Below, piece by piece: positions 1 to 11,335 of a DNA stretch of 64,000 nucleotides (the stretch's first letter is position 1; each line of letters begins with the position of its first letter). This DNA is from Ailurus styani. Taxonomy: Eukaryota; Chordata; Mammalia; Carnivora; Ailuridae. Location of the stretch: contig LNAC01000001.1 of NCBI GenBank assembly GCA_002007465.1, positions 7,989,936 through 8,053,935 of the forward strand. Reading direction: 5' to 3'. The notes beneath the pieces were generated by a model. That model searched no databases. It was not told where the DNA came from and saw nothing but the letters and a program-made list of their open reading frames with translations. Both the position numbers and the translations under genes were made by a program.

Positions 1-20
1 CCCCACCCCCCACCCCGCCG
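1..20. repeat. C-rich low-complexity tract
   Basis: The window opens inside a run of CCCCACC units that ends near base 20. It is simple sequence with no gene content visible. Confidence 0.7.
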
Positions 21-129
21 CCAAGAAGGGCCCCGTGGGACCAGATAGGTGCATTGAAAGGAGAGGGGGAAAGAAAACTGCTTCTTAACATTAAAAATCC
101 CCTGAAACAAAGGGCTTTTTTGTGCCCCT

Positions 130-660
130 CCCCCACCAGGCTGGAAAAGAAAGAGAGATTAAGTTTGAGGAGTCACTTCCAATCAGAAAGCTACCATTTA
201 ATTACAACGCGCAGGAAATGATAGTGAATGGGCAGCCGGTGATAAGGGACTGCCCCGCGGGATGACAGGTCTGAAATCCAACCACTTCATCACAGAGCTT
301 TATCACAAGAGGCTGTCTGGAAGGCTGACAATCTGATTGTACTGTCAACTCAATTCATAATTAATATATTTATCAAATTAATTACTGAAAATATCTCCCT
401 GGCGCTCGCCGTAAAACAGTGGCGAGCTTCATGGAGGGCGGGCTTCGTTTTCGGCTAATAACCGTGCTGTCAGTTTAATGAGGGCAGGGAGCGGCCCCTG
501 TTTTGCCTGCCTGACAGACAAATTGCCCTCTTACAGGGAATGATCCCGAGAATTTAAGAGAAGAAAAGAAATATGGCATTGTTTGGTGACAGCCGCAATC
601 GCGGGCTTGTCTTGGAAACTTCGCCTCGATTCCACCTTGAGAAAGGGAGGTGGGGTGCTG
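130..660. promoter_or_regulatory. Candidate conserved noncoding element (enhancer-like)
   Basis: No interspersed repeat or long reading frame is visible here. The block mixes AT-rich homeodomain-type motifs (attaatta/taattac around 360-385) with several TGACAG or CTGTCA motifs of the TALE (MEIS/PBX) type, near 262, 342, 468 and 512. This pattern is typical of vertebrate developmental enhancers, but conservation was not tested, so the regulatory role is inference. Confidence 0.4.
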
Positions 661-2490
661 GGGGGGGCCACTAAATAAATACTTTATGGATTCCTGGCTG
701 ATCCCTTGGGCAGATGCTCCCCGGTGGAGCGGCTTCTCCGAGCCCCGAGTGAACCCCCAGCCTGACCGGAATCTGTGGGTTATGGGTTAGATTTCGGGAT
801 TTACGGAGCAGAGTCTCATCCAGTGAGTTTTGTAGGGAAGAAAGGGTCCCCGTGCCTGGTGAGACCCTGAGCCGAGCCCACAGACAGCTGCATCTCTGTG
901 CAGGGCACTGCTTGCTTCCCTTTTCGGGGCGAAGGTTCGGGCCTCGAAGGGGCTCTGAGTTCAGCCCTTTGGCGGCAGGAGCCTGGTCCCTATGGGACCC
1001 GAGGACCCCCGGTGACCTAAATGCCCTGCCACCGTCTTTGGGGCCAGCACAGAACCGTGCAGCCCTGGCACCCGGCCTGCAGCGAGCACAGTGCAAAGCT
1101 GCTCGGGGAGACCTTGCCTGCCCTTGAGGGAGCCCACCTGTTCGGGTGAGACAAGACCGGGGCCCCAGGGATGGCCAATGACAGGGAGTCGTGGGAAGCC
1201 ACCTTGACTGCAAGGGTCACAATCTCAAGGCAGCTGCATTCGTCCCCTTGGAACTGAGGCCAGGGTCTGAAGCCCCAGAGTGACATTGTGAGCCACATTC
1301 TGGTGGCCAGCGGGCTTCCTGGAAGAGGCAGCGTTTCCAGGGCAAGGCGGCAGATGGAGGAAGCACGTGGAGAAACAGGTCCAAGCACATGCTTCTCGCT
1401 GTTTGTCTCCGCTCGGCGGGTGTCTGGGGGCCCTGGCGACAGGGAGCCGGTTCTGACACAGACCCCCCCACCCCAACTGGGCCCGCTGTGGCGGGTGTTT
1501 TCAGAGAGCTGCCCCTGAGTTCCAGGAGAGGGCCACACACACCTGCCCTGCTGGCCCTTTATTCCCACCCTTTCTGCTGGCCCTTGGGAGGGTCAGGGCC
1601 TCCAAAATCTGGGATCATGGCCTTGACCTTTTCCTGCTCTGTGCCCTGCCGGCCTCCAAACCCCAGCCCCTCCTGCGGCTCCCTGCTCGGCTCTCATCGT
1701 CCACTCTGCACCCTGCCTTCCGCCTCTGCTCCCCCAGCCCAACCCCTCCCTGCACACCTTCCTCCGGTCTCCACTTTCCTCTGGGCTTTTCACCACGGGA
1801 GCAAATACCAATTGTCCCAGATGAGCACGAGAAACTATGAGGTCCTTTTGTCAGAGGCCAGGGTGAGGGGCCTTGAAAGCTCTGGAGAGAGCACACCCAG
1901 GGCCTCTCTCTCTGCAGACTTTCCAGAGGCTTCCAGAGGCCCCCGCCCCTTCCTTAGCAGCTCAGTCCCTCACTGCCCCCTTCAGGACTGGTCCTTAGAC
2001 GGTGTTCGGTCACTCAGCAGCCTCTTGGCCTTGACCTGCCCCAAAACGGAGCTGCTGCGTCCTCACACATGCTTCTGTCAGAGCTGACGCATTCAGTTAT
2101 GGCCACCTGAGAAGGTGACACCTGTGGACTGGAGGTCTCTGACTCAGCCCCTCAGGTTGGGGAGAGAGGTGCCTTGGGCTGATAAATCTCCTCATCTGTC
2201 TAAGCACCCCGCACCCCCGGCAAAAAGTGGTCTGGGGAAAAATCAAGCAGCACCGAGCATGATGGCCAGGGGCCGGGGGGCCGAATCCCCTCGGCAGGAC
2301 CCACGCCGCCCTGCCCGCCTGGCCTGGAAGCCTGGTCGGGAACGCGGAGCCGCAATGCCCCGTCGCCTGAGATGCTTTCTCCTCTTGGCGCTTCGATGCC
2401 TTGCCTGCCACCAGGGAGGATCCGCACCTGTTCTCCCAGAAGCCAAGTCGGCCATGAGGACAAGCACACAAAGGGTAAATACATGAACCA
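661..2490. other. GC-rich unique DNA, no gene seen
   Basis: Overlapping open frames occur in several phases on both strands, the longest being 232 codons (1389-2087, plus). They have low-complexity composition (Pro, Ser, Gly, Arg), recognisable domains are absent, and competing frames are equally open. That is expected of GC-rich noncoding DNA. No clear interspersed repeat was recognised. Confidence 0.6.
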
Positions 2491-2499
2491 AACTATCCT

Positions 2500-3420
2500 G
2501 TGAATACGTCCCCCCCCCAATATGTCCCTGAATCTGGGGTCCAGCAATGGTTAAATACGGCGGCCCCCACCATCAGAGACCCCATTGCACTGATGGTTAG
2601 GGTACAAACCCCACCCATCTCTCTCCGAGTTCTCGGTCTCGCCGTGCACGGAGGCTCTTTCCCATCCATTCAGGATGATTTTCATCTGCAAAGACTGCTT
2701 AATCTCTTTCCCCGCCGCCATGGCTTAGAGCAGCCCCAATTCTTTATGTCCCGTGTTGGGTTTAATGCCAGAGCGCCATAGATTTCTCAGGGCATTAACT
2801 TTACAGCGCCGGCCCCTCTAGAACTGAGCCAAATGGGCAGGCCTTGTCTCCGTTTTATGGAAGCCCAGCCACTGTACAAGAAAAACTGGCTATTTAAAAG
2901 ATAGTTAAACATCGTATGAATTATCCACATCTTTGCGACGACAGGCCTTCCAAGAACGCACTGCTGGGCATCCGTGCCGACCGTACACCCTGCTCCTCCC
3001 GAGACCACGGACACATGCCTGGTGACGGGGCAGGGCCAGCCCACCCCCTCCTCGGCTCGTGCTTCCCTCAGCACAGTGAGCTCTTCTAAAAACATTTTCC
3101 TGTCAAATTATGTGTGTTATATGTCCAGCAAGTGACACGGTGAAAATGAAGCATTTGCGCATTATATGTTGGCCAGGGACAACTAATTCCTCCAAAAATT
3201 TTACAACTTCCAATTTAATAAGACATCCTACTTTTGAACCCCTTAAACACTTAACACAGACAACACACGCACAATAATTTTAAAGATGAACCTCTTTAAC
3301 CTGAGATTATGTGTTACATATCCCTGAACTTGACCACACCCGGGGCAGCATTAACATGATAGTATTTGTGAGCAGGAAAGAGCGTGACCTGTCACATCTG
3401 TGCTAGATGTGTCAGTAGGA
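2500..3420. promoter_or_regulatory. Repeat-free block, candidate noncoding regulatory DNA
   Basis: This is unique sequence with no recognisable repeat, becoming AT-rich from about 3090 to 3350. No convincing exon is visible. The composition resembles other putative conserved blocks in the window. The functional call is a weak inference without an alignment. Confidence 0.3.
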
Positions 3421-3599
3421 GGCGAGCGGCCTGGGGGTTGGGATGGGAGGGGAGTCCCCAGACAAATAGATCAGGGTCAAGTTCGGGGATAGGACACCAT
3501 TCCTTCCTCCAGTGACCAGTTTATTAGCACCTGGTGGGTGCCAGGTGCTGGCCAAGGTGCACGGCTGTAGACGTGACTTCCCCAGCCTTCCTCGAGTGT

Positions 3600-3790
3600 G
3601 GAGTCTCAAGCACCGGCTGCTTACACATTGTCCAAGGAGCTTGTCAAAGTGCATCTATTCTGGGCTTTGTCCCCAGAGAGTCTGGGGTGGTAGATCCCAG
3701 GGGGCCCAGGACTCTGCATTTCAAAAATGTAGTCCCTGCAATTCTAATGCAGACTGAGTTAGTAAGACCAGGCTTTGTGAGATGTTGGAC
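3600..3790 (+). mobile_element. MER20-like DNA transposon fragment
   Basis: The order 'ggagcttgtcaaagtgca', 'ttctgggc', 'ccccagag', 'gtctgggg' and 'ggcccaggactctgcattt' matches the body of the MER20-type hAT-Charlie nonautonomous elements common in placental mammals. The copy is diverged and its ends are uncertain. Confidence 0.55.
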
Positions 3791-3799
3791 TGGCGGGAA

Positions 3800-4497
3800 A
3801 TGGAGGGGATGCCAGGGATTTCCCAGAGATGTCAGGGTCCGGGGATTTAAGAATTTGCTATATGTAAAGGGTAGAACACAGCCTGTGTTTTCATGTCACC
3901 ACCACCGAAACCGAACGAACTGGGAAGGAGACCACGTGGCCAGGACCAGCGGCAGGTAAAGCACAGCCTGCGCTTTCCACCAAAACTCAGGATGTCCTGG
4001 ACTTCGCTTAGGGCAGGGGAAAGGGGCGGGCTTGCTGCCACAGTTAGCCGACGTAGCGGAATGTCTAACGGAGGAGCTAACCGGCAGCCCATGAAGAGAT
4101 GAGAAGGGAACGAGGCAGCCTGGGAGGAGCCTCCCTCCTGCGGCCCGTGGGTCACTCAAACACTGAACTTCACAGCTGCCAGGGTGCAGGTGCTGAGGCA
4201 GGGTGGTGGCAGCATCTGGGGGCCCACACTGCGGCTCCCATGCTCCTGGGTCAAACCACTGCTTTGGCCACTCACCCTGTCACCAGGTGGCACCACAGAA
4301 GAGACTAATCTGACAGACAGCAAACGGAAGTCACAGGCCAGTGTGTGAAGTTGTCACCATCATTCTTGGTGATCCAGAAAGTGCTGGAATACTCTAGAAA
4401 ACATCTGGCACTGCAGAGGACTAACCCGCAGTGGGGACAACAGGAAAACACTGACTCAGAAGTCAGGAGCAACTCTCCCTCCAGACAGAGGCCACAT
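3800..4497. other. Unique noncoding DNA
   Basis: I see no supported gene and no clear repeat here. Short overlapping frames (up to about 100 codons) lack any recognisable family signature. Confidence 0.5.
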
Positions 4498-4748
4498 GAA
4501 AGATGCACAGAGGGGCACCTGGGTGGTTCAGTGGGTTAAAGCCTCTGCCTTCGGCTCAGGTCATGATCTCAGGGTCCTGGGATCGAGCCCCGCATCGGGC
4601 TCCCTGCTCAGCGGGGAGCCTGCTTCCCCCTCTCTCTCTGCCTGCCTCTCTGCCTCCTTGTGATCTCTCTCCCTCTGTGAAATAAATAAATAAAATAAAT
4701 AAAAATCTTTAAAAAAAAAAAAAAAGAAAGAAAGAAAGATGCACAGAG
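4498..4748 (+). mobile_element. Young tRNA-Lys-derived carnivore SINE with 15-bp target duplication
   Basis: The body (about 4513-4733) has a tRNA-related head with the A-box-like 'gtgggttaaagcctctgcc' and the B-box-like 'gggatcgagcccc'. A CT-rich segment, AATAAA units and an A-rich tail follow. A perfect 15-bp direct repeat (gaaagatgcacagag) flanks it at 4498-4512 and 4734-4748, so this is an intact and fairly recent retrotransposition. Such elements are transcribed by Pol III from the internal promoter and mobilised by the L1 machinery. Confidence 0.95.
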
Positions 4749-4764
4749 ACCACAAGCAAAACCC

Positions 4765-4880
4765 TGGCCCGCACCCTGTGTGACCTTAGGTAAGTCACTT
4801 CCCTTCTCTGACCTTCAGTTTCTTCGTCTGTAAAACCAAGGGGGCTCGGCAAGAGGTCTGTGAGGTGTCTCTGAAGCCTG
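4765..4880 (+). mobile_element. MIR SINE fragment
   Basis: The sequence 'gtgtgaccttaggtaagtca' followed by 'ttcagtttcttcgtctgtaaaa' is the diagnostic core of MIR elements in sense orientation. It is ancient and diverged. Confidence 0.8.
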
Positions 4881-5319
4881 TGAAGTTGTTCTTGTTTTTG
4901 AAGAACTAATAATTCCCCTGAATCTTACTGGCCCGAAGGGTTTCTGTTCATCAAAGCCATACTAATTAAGAAAGAAGACAGGAATAAAAACTCTCGGGAA
5001 ATACAAAAATACCAAAAATGAGATGGAAATTGAAGTTGGCCTCCATCCCTTCAGGAGCCCTAAATAGGAGCTGAGGTGAATGGTCCTGTCCCAGTGTCGC
5101 TGTTGCTGCCTTCTACCTTGGACAGCTCAGCCCACCCCGGAAGGAAGCCCAGACCCCCGAGGCTCATGTCCTTCACACTCTCCAGGGAGGCATGTGCTGG
5201 TTTCCCTGCCAAACCACGGGGAGCTGCCTAAAGAACTGGAAACACTCAAAGTAAAGTTTGCATGCAGGCAATAGGGACTCCGGGGAATGAAGAAAGCACT
5301 TTGGAAGATACTACAGATA

Positions 5320-5405
5320 CACGGGCATTGATAACACGTCTGTACAAATAATGTAGATAGCAAAGTGACAAGTGCAGTGCCTGGCACACAGTAGGGCCCA
5401 AGAAG
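5320..5405 (+). mobile_element. L2/MIR-class 3' end fragment
   Basis: The phrase 'gtgcctggcacacagtaggg' is the hallmark of L2/MIR-class 3' ends. The preceding 4881-5319 is unique noncoding DNA in which I see nothing else. Confidence 0.6.
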
Positions 5406-5439
5406 CGAAAAGGTGGGGGTTCCATTTCCTAAAAATGGT

Positions 5440-5690
5440 CCTGCATGCTCTTACAGAACATTATCCTTTCCCATTTCACCTCCCTTCAACCTGGGTGGAA
5501 CTTTGGGACTACCTCAAGGAATAGAATGTGCCAGAAGTAGTCCTGTGTGACTTCTGAGGCTAGGTCAAAAAAGGTGACACGGCTTCTTTCAGGCTCTTCT
5601 GGGAATGGCACCTTGGGATCCCTGGGCTGATACGAAGAAATGTGGTGACCCAGAAGTCACCATGCTGGCGAGATGGCGTGGAGACACCAT
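5440..5690 (+). mobile_element. MaLR LTR fragment (MLT1-like)
   Basis: 'aatagaatgtgccagaagta' followed by 'tgtgacttctgaggctaggt' and 'caccatgctgg' is the characteristic internal order of MLT1-type LTRs of the ERVL-MaLR group. The 5' part is incomplete. Traces of a 3' continuation may exist around 5890-5945. These are old solo LTR remnants with no coding capacity. Confidence 0.65.
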
Positions 5691-5708
5691 GAGAGAGAGA
5701 GAGAGAGA
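5691..5708 (+). repeat. (GA)n microsatellite
   Basis: A short pure GA tract interrupts the MaLR LTR-like sequence. Confidence 0.9.
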
Positions 5709-5710
5709 CA

Positions 5711-6250
5711 GATAGCTATGGAGCCCCCACTGCTCATCCTCCTGGGGACTGAGTCCTCCTGGCCTGGGCCTCAGATGGTGAGTCCACGAGCCTCCACGGG
5801 ACTCCAGTCCCCAGACTTCAAGCAACCCAGCTTTTGCTGGGGAGAGCAGAGGAGAGCTGAGCTCTGCCCTTGAGAAAAAAAACAGTACTGTTGTGGTTTA
5901 TCAGCTTGTGACGGTTTGTGATGCAAGCTTGGGTAGCAGCAGGAGGGCACAGCTAGGGGCTGGGCTTGGGGGAGAGGGAGAGGAACCTTACCTAGCAGGT
6001 GTGCGGGGGAGACCCAGATGATTGCAGACTATTTCTTCCTGCACTGGTGGGGTGGGTCTCCTTAGAATTACCCAGGGCAGGTATCTGGACAACAAAATGC
6101 AGACCATACCCAGGGAGCTAACTAGAAGGCTGGAAGAAAGTTCTGAGACCTTCACTGTAAGTAAGAAAGTAAGATAGAAAAGGAGAGCCTAGGCCCAGTA
6201 TAAGCCACTCGTCACCCCTGCCCTGGAGCATATGGCTCCATTCCAAACCC
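5711..6250. other. Unique or degraded repeat DNA
   Basis: No gene is visible. Parts may be the decayed 3' half of the neighbouring LTR; the rest shows no recognisable feature. Confidence 0.4.
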
Positions 6251-6254
6251 TCAG

Positions 6255-6451
6255 CCGAAGATCAGCAAACTATAGCCGGTGGGCTAAATCCAGCTTCCTG
6301 CCTGTGTTTGTAAATAAAGTTTTATTGGGCCACGGCCTGCGCCCCTTTGTTTGCGTGTGGTCTGGGGCCCCTTTGCACGACGTTAGGGTTGAGTAACTGC
6401 AGCACAGACGTATGGCCCACGGAGCCTAAATATTTCGGTTTCCCACCCCTG
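6255..6451 (+). mobile_element. hAT-Charlie nonautonomous DNA transposon
   Basis: The motifs 'atcagcaaactatagccggt', 'tgtaaataaagttttattgg', 'tatggcccacggagcctaaa' and a terminal 'acccctg' match, in order, the common mammalian hAT element whose inverted ends read CAGGGGTCGGCAAAC. The copy is diverged, and a little sequence before the 3' terminus is missing. It directly abuts the CpG island to its right. The exact family name was not assigned. Confidence 0.75.
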
Positions 6452-6454
6452 CCC

Positions 6455-7260
6455 GAAGCTGTCAAATGTGGATCCGAGCCCGGGATACGAGCTGCCTTGC
6501 CTGGGCGCAGTCTCCGGTCCGAACGCCACCCCAATTCGTTCATTCGGTCACGAAATGCTTCCGAGCGCCCGACCTGCCGCCGGCTCCGAGCTCCAGCCCG
6601 GGAACAGAGCAGGGGACAGACACCGTCCGTGTCCTCTAGGACATCGCGGCGTCGCACAAGGGACCGCCACACCGTCACAGGGCTGTGGAAGGGAAGGGCG
6701 CGCCTGTCCTCCTTGGGAGCGGTGGCCGGGGAAGGCTTCCGGAGGAAGGACGGCGGCGCCGGACCCGAAGGACACGCGGCGAGCACACAGGCGCACGTGA
6801 GGCTACCAGCGGAAGTCTGGACGCGGGCACCGGGCGTCCAAGGCGGAACCGGAAGGGGCGGGGCCACCCGCACAGGCACTTCCGCTCGCCGCGCGAGGGC
6901 GGCTCCAGGCAGGCAGTGGCGGGAGCGGAGCGGACAGTATGGCCCAGGAGCTTAGGGCGGGCAAGGCAGAGATCGTAGTTGCCAAGAGCTGTAGTTTTGC
7001 CACTGCCCGGGGCGCTGAAACGCAGAGCTCCCTGGGAGGGGGAGAGAGCGGGGCCATATCCCGCGGGCTGTGCCTACCTTCACCAGGGCACAGCGGTTTC
7101 TACGAGGATCCGTTCCCTGTCTCGGTCCTAGTGCGCCCCCCTGGGCCCTCCCGATTCCAAGGGCAGGAGCCGCCCTGATGGGCTGACCGCAGGCGGCGAG
7201 GGCCGTCCCCGCACTCATCGGGGGACTTCCAACGTCTGTGCCCAGCGCCCTTCCTACCAC
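6455..7260. promoter_or_regulatory. CpG island with ETS and GC-box cluster, putative promoter
   Basis: CpG density is very high: roughly 75 CpGs in 780 bases by hand count, in a genome that is otherwise CpG-poor. ETS-type motifs lie at 6736-6743 (cttccgga), 6808-6816 (agcggaagt), 6848-6855 (accggaag) and 6877-6884 (cacttccg). A GC box sits at 6855-6863. This layout is typical of TATA-less housekeeping promoters, often bidirectional. An ATG at 6939, with A at -3 and G at +4, opens a 79-codon frame of unknown identity. On the minus strand a donor-like 'gaaggtaggc' occurs near 7080. No downstream exon could be assigned, so the promoter role is inference. Confidence 0.6.
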
Positions 7261-7490
7261 AGCGGGGTTCATCTCAGGCTGGCTGTCGGGCAGGAAACCA
7301 GAGTAATCACCGCACAGACACAGGACTGGGGGGAGGGGCCCCGCCCCGGGACGTGCGTGCGTCACCTTCCGGGGAGCTGCAGGGGACGGGTGCCCTCCAA
7401 ACCTCCCTCTGAAAATGCATCTAGGCACGTGTCCCAAGGAACAAGTGGGCCTTTGTCCACGGGGCCTGGCATCTGGGAGCGAGCGGGGAG
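7261..7490. other. GC-rich shore of the CpG island
   Basis: CpG density falls gradually. Minus-strand frames continue through here, but no recognised protein is encoded. Confidence 0.4.
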
Positions 7491-8000
7491 CAGGCATTCA
7501 TTTTTGGCCAGAACACAGTAGACTTAAACTTGAGGGCAGCTGGGAAGGGGGGTGGGGGGAGTGGGGGGCAGACCCCTTTGTTTCTGTATAACGTGCTCTT
7601 TTAAAGCCGTGTTGTCCTTCCACTTTCCCTTCATTAGAGGCAGAGAGCTTTACTGCTGTTTCCATAATATTGTTGCTAAACATAGAGGCGTTTTATGAAA
7701 ATAATCCTAATTATAAATCTTGTTCCCAATCACAACTCTGCTTATGCAGTTCTTTTTATCACCATTGTCATTGTTACTTTGTCTAAAAGACTAAGGAGTT
7801 GAGTCACTGCTATAAGGAAGGCAAACTCAGAAATGGGAAGCATTTCCACGGGGCCAGTGCGGGGACCAGCGTCTGTAGCACTGAGCTCGTGCCAGACTCA
7901 ATTTGCCAAGCAAGCACACCCCTGCCTCGAGAATCTTGTTTTTCCTGCACTGAGAAGGCAAAGGTGCTGGGGATGGGATGAGCATTCAGCTTGGGCACAA
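7491..8000. other. AT-rich unique DNA
   Basis: The segment around 7590-7800 is AT-rich and repeat-free ('ttgttgctaaacatagaggc', 'aaataatcctaattataaat'). It could be conserved noncoding DNA. No gene is seen. Confidence 0.35.
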
Positions 8001-8004
8001 GTCC

Positions 8005-8100
8005 CAGCTCTGTCCTCACATCCTGGGGGACTCTGGGCAGCCAAAGTCCTCCACTCGTGGCTAACCTCAGTTTCTTCTTTCGAAAAACAGGAAACTAGAC
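8005..8100 (+). mobile_element. MIR SINE fragment
   Basis: 'gactctgggcagccaaagtc' followed by 'taacctcagtttcttctttc' is a degraded MIR core in sense orientation. Confidence 0.55.
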
Positions 8101-10130
8101 AATCCTTAAGTCTTACCATAAGCACATTGAGCTTGTCTGCAAAACAAAACAAACTTAATTTAAAAGTGAAAGCCTATTAAAAATCTGCCACAGTAATCCT
8201 CAGAACTGAGAGGTAGGAAACTCATAAAAGCCCATCAGATCCCCAGTCCTGCCTTTCCAGCCTCTTAAAACAGTGTGCAGTTGGGTCAAGGATCTATAGA
8301 TGGCAGCCTCTTGCTAACTAAAATCCAAGGGAAAGATGCTTCTGTTGATCTTTACTTTCTCAGCAAATGCAGTAGGGCCAGAAAGGAAACAGAAACCAGC
8401 CAATTAGTCATTTATCTTCAGAAGTCAAATAAGTCTCTCCTAAACTAACATGGCCATTGGGAATATTTAATCTTGAAAATAAAAAGGGTGTTTCTAAAGT
8501 ATTCACCAATCACATTTTTACCAGGGGAAATAGAGCCTGCAAACAAGACTGGATACTTGACAAATATTGTCACCTAAATGTTTCATCTGGTGGCACAGAC
8601 TCCATGAAAGCAGGTGAGTGTTCTTTGAGGTCCTTTTCAAGCAAATCTTCCCACCATCCCAGCCACCATCCCCAACAACCTCTTCGATGCCACTAGGTGT
8701 GAAACCTCCTGCCAGGGGAAGGAGTGGGGTGTTTTCCTCTGTGATGCTGTACATCATTCTTCAAATCATCCACTTTGGGTCTTTCATGAGCATCGTGCTT
8801 GAGATTTATGTTCAAAAGTCTATACCCATTACAGAGTTTGCCCTCGTTCACAATCAAAGACATTCTAATGAACACAAAGAGGTACAGTGTTCACATGTTC
8901 TTTTGACAAAAATTTGTGTACAATAAGTATTAGGTTGAGCCCTTATGAAATGCTTATTTTTTCAAAGGTCAAAAATCAGCCATTTTATATGATTCCGCCC
9001 ACTCCCAGGGTTGGTGCCGGGAGCTGGTGGGGCCTTGCCCCTCTAGGATCTGGTCCACTGGGCTAAGAGCGAAGTGTATGGACAATTTTAATCAGGGTGG
9101 CCAGTGCTGTTAAGAGCAGGAAAAGGCTGCTAACCTAGGGAGATGGAGAGTGACTTCTCAGAGGGAGTGACAGCCACCTCAAGCCGGAAGCGAGGACAGG
9201 AAGTCTCTTGTGCAGGTGATGAAGGGGGCAGTGTTTGAGGCGGAGGGGACAGCAGGCCTAGAGAAGCGAGCACAGTGCTCTGAGGTCCTGGAAGAAGCCT
9301 AGTGTGCGTGGATCAGGAGAAGTAGGGTGCAAGAGGAGGGTGGACAACCAAGCGATGAGCAGGGTTCAAAGGGCCCTCAAAGCCATGGCGGAGACGATGT
9401 GTTGCATCCTGAAGGCAGTGGGGAGCCGCTCTGGGATCCGAGGCTGGCAAGCAGCAAGATCAGATTGGCCAGTTAGGAGAAAAATTCACTCTGCCTTCAG
9501 TGAAGAGAATGGATCAGGTGCAGGCAGCACCGGGGCAAGGAGGCCAGCGGAGGTGAGCGGTGCTCATGGCTCATTCTAGTGAAGTGGCCGTCGAGCTAGA
9601 TAAACAGATGGGATGGAGAGTTCTTTTTCTTTGACATGGAATCTCACAATTTGGTAGCTAATGGGTGTGAGAAAGAAGAGAGAAGGAGGTATCTGTCCTG
9701 GGCGATGCCCACTCCCGTGGGGAACACAGGGGAGAAAAGATTTTGGGAGGAGATGATGTAGTCACTGTTGGGCACGTTGGGTTTGGGGGTCTGTGGGTCA
9801 TCCAAGGGAGCCTGTACAGGCAGCAGCTGCATCCCCAGATCTGATGCTCCACTAGGAGGTGCCGAAGTCAGCACCAAGCTTGGCCTTGGATGGGGCTGTT
9901 GAGAGATAATGCATAGGACTTTGTCCCCCAAATCTGACACGTGTGACAGTCACATGGGCCTCCACTGACATGAGAGTTCATGGGCTCCACCTCACCCTCA
10001 TGAATTAGGATCTCAGGGATAGTTGCTGAGAACCTGAGTCCTCAATGGATAGAGATGGTCAGGGACCAAACTTATAGAAATTCTGATGGTGCTAGAGAGG
10101 AACGTCGGAGGAACCTATACAATTCTGCTT
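8101..10130. other. Unique noncoding DNA
   Basis: This is moderately AT-rich sequence without a supported gene or clear repeat. Short frames of 60-115 codons on both strands have no recognisable content. Confidence 0.5.
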
Positions 10131-10134
10131 TCTT

Positions 10135-10195
10135 AGGAAAAAGAAGAAGAAAGAGGAGGAGGGGGAGCAGGAGGAAGAGGAAGATGAAGAGGAAC
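10135..10195 (+). repeat. Purine-rich GA low-complexity tract
   Basis: A run of AAG, GAG and GGA triplets forms an uninterrupted purine strand of about 60 bases. Confidence 0.75.
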
Positions 10196-10649
10196 CAACA
10201 TTAGTGAGGGGTTAGTGGAAAAGACACTTTTGTATATGGCTATCGGGACATATATGGAACTTATAACTCTAAAGACCTAAAATGACAGTGAAAATCCCAA
10301 GGAAGAAAAGACCTAGAAACTAGGTCACCAAGAGCATTTATGATAGAAACCCAGGCTAGGTGGGTTAAACATAAAATGCCCAAGAGAACCAAATTGACCA
10401 TAATAAGGGAGAAATAAGTTTAACACATGAGTCTGAATGTTCAAAAGAAACAGGAAAGTAGCCTGATAAAACAGAAGTCCTTATGCAGTCAAATGTGTAA
10501 ATGTGCATTCATTGTCTGAGCCTCCAATGAACAGCACAAATCAAGGAGATTATTAATCTCTCCCCTGCCCCCATCACTCCCATTATGCCCTGTCTATACC
10601 CCTATTAAAGCGGCAGCTTGGTTCCCATGGGACTTATGTTATTTACGTC

Positions 10650-10745
10650 CAGGCCTTGCTTTCCCGGCACACCGAGCATCCCTGTAGGGCAGGGACCTCA
10701 TCTCTGCCACGCCCATGCCTAGCACCCCTGCATGCAGCATTATGT
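10650..10745 (+). mobile_element. L2 3' end fragment
   Basis: 'tagggcagggacctcatctc' with 'catgcctagcacccctgcat' matches the conserved 3' region of L2 LINEs. The DNA from 10200 to 10650 shows no other feature. Confidence 0.6.
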
Positions 10746-11029
10746 GTTGACTGGAGTTTTTATCGGGCACCAGAGCTCCCCAATCCTTGTCTGCAATTGT
10801 AGAGTTTCTCTGCTTATGTCAAAGCTGGATTTGGAATTCTCCCCATGGTCTCTCAACACAGACGTGATTTTAAAACACCAATTCAGAAACAATTTGAAGA
10901 AAAGAAAGAAGGCCCAATAAAAGCTGAAGAAGGTAAGGATAGAAGCTTCCCGACACTGCAGAGCCCTGGTGCATGACAAAGAACGGGTTAAAAGGAAGAG
11001 ATTCCTGAGCAGCCCACTTATTTGGGATT

Positions 11030-11335
11030 CACTGGCTCACCCGCACTCGCACGGTGCTCTCCTGATAAGCTGCAAAATCTAAAACTCCTTATTAAATGTC
11101 AGATAAATCGGCTAGCCTGGGGCGAAGCCAATGAAAGGGCGGTGTGTGCTCCAGTCCAGTTCTCTGTAATTGATGGGCTCTGAATAAGCAGAACCAATCC
11201 AGGCTGATTGTGGATGAAATGACTACAGCCAGCAAAGTTCAAATAAGAAATATGTGAACTTTAAAGTACTTGAACACAAATCAAGACAGTGAGTTTTTAT
11301 AAAAATCTTTACTAGCTCAAACCACTGAAGCTCAG
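11030..11335. promoter_or_regulatory. Candidate conserved noncoding element
   Basis: This repeat-free block is dense in transcription-factor-like motifs, for example 'ctgtaattgatgggctc', 'ccaatccaggctgattg' and 'agttcaaataag'. There is no coding signal. The enhancer call is inferred from composition only. Confidence 0.35.

Noticed and set aside
1389..2087. 232-codon plus frame in GC-rich DNA
   Set aside because: No domain, low-complexity composition, and overlapping open frames in other phases; typical of GC-rich noncoding DNA.
4513..4590. tRNA-like sequence with A and B boxes
   Set aside because: It is the head of a tRNA-Lys-derived SINE with tail and target duplication, not a functional tRNA gene.
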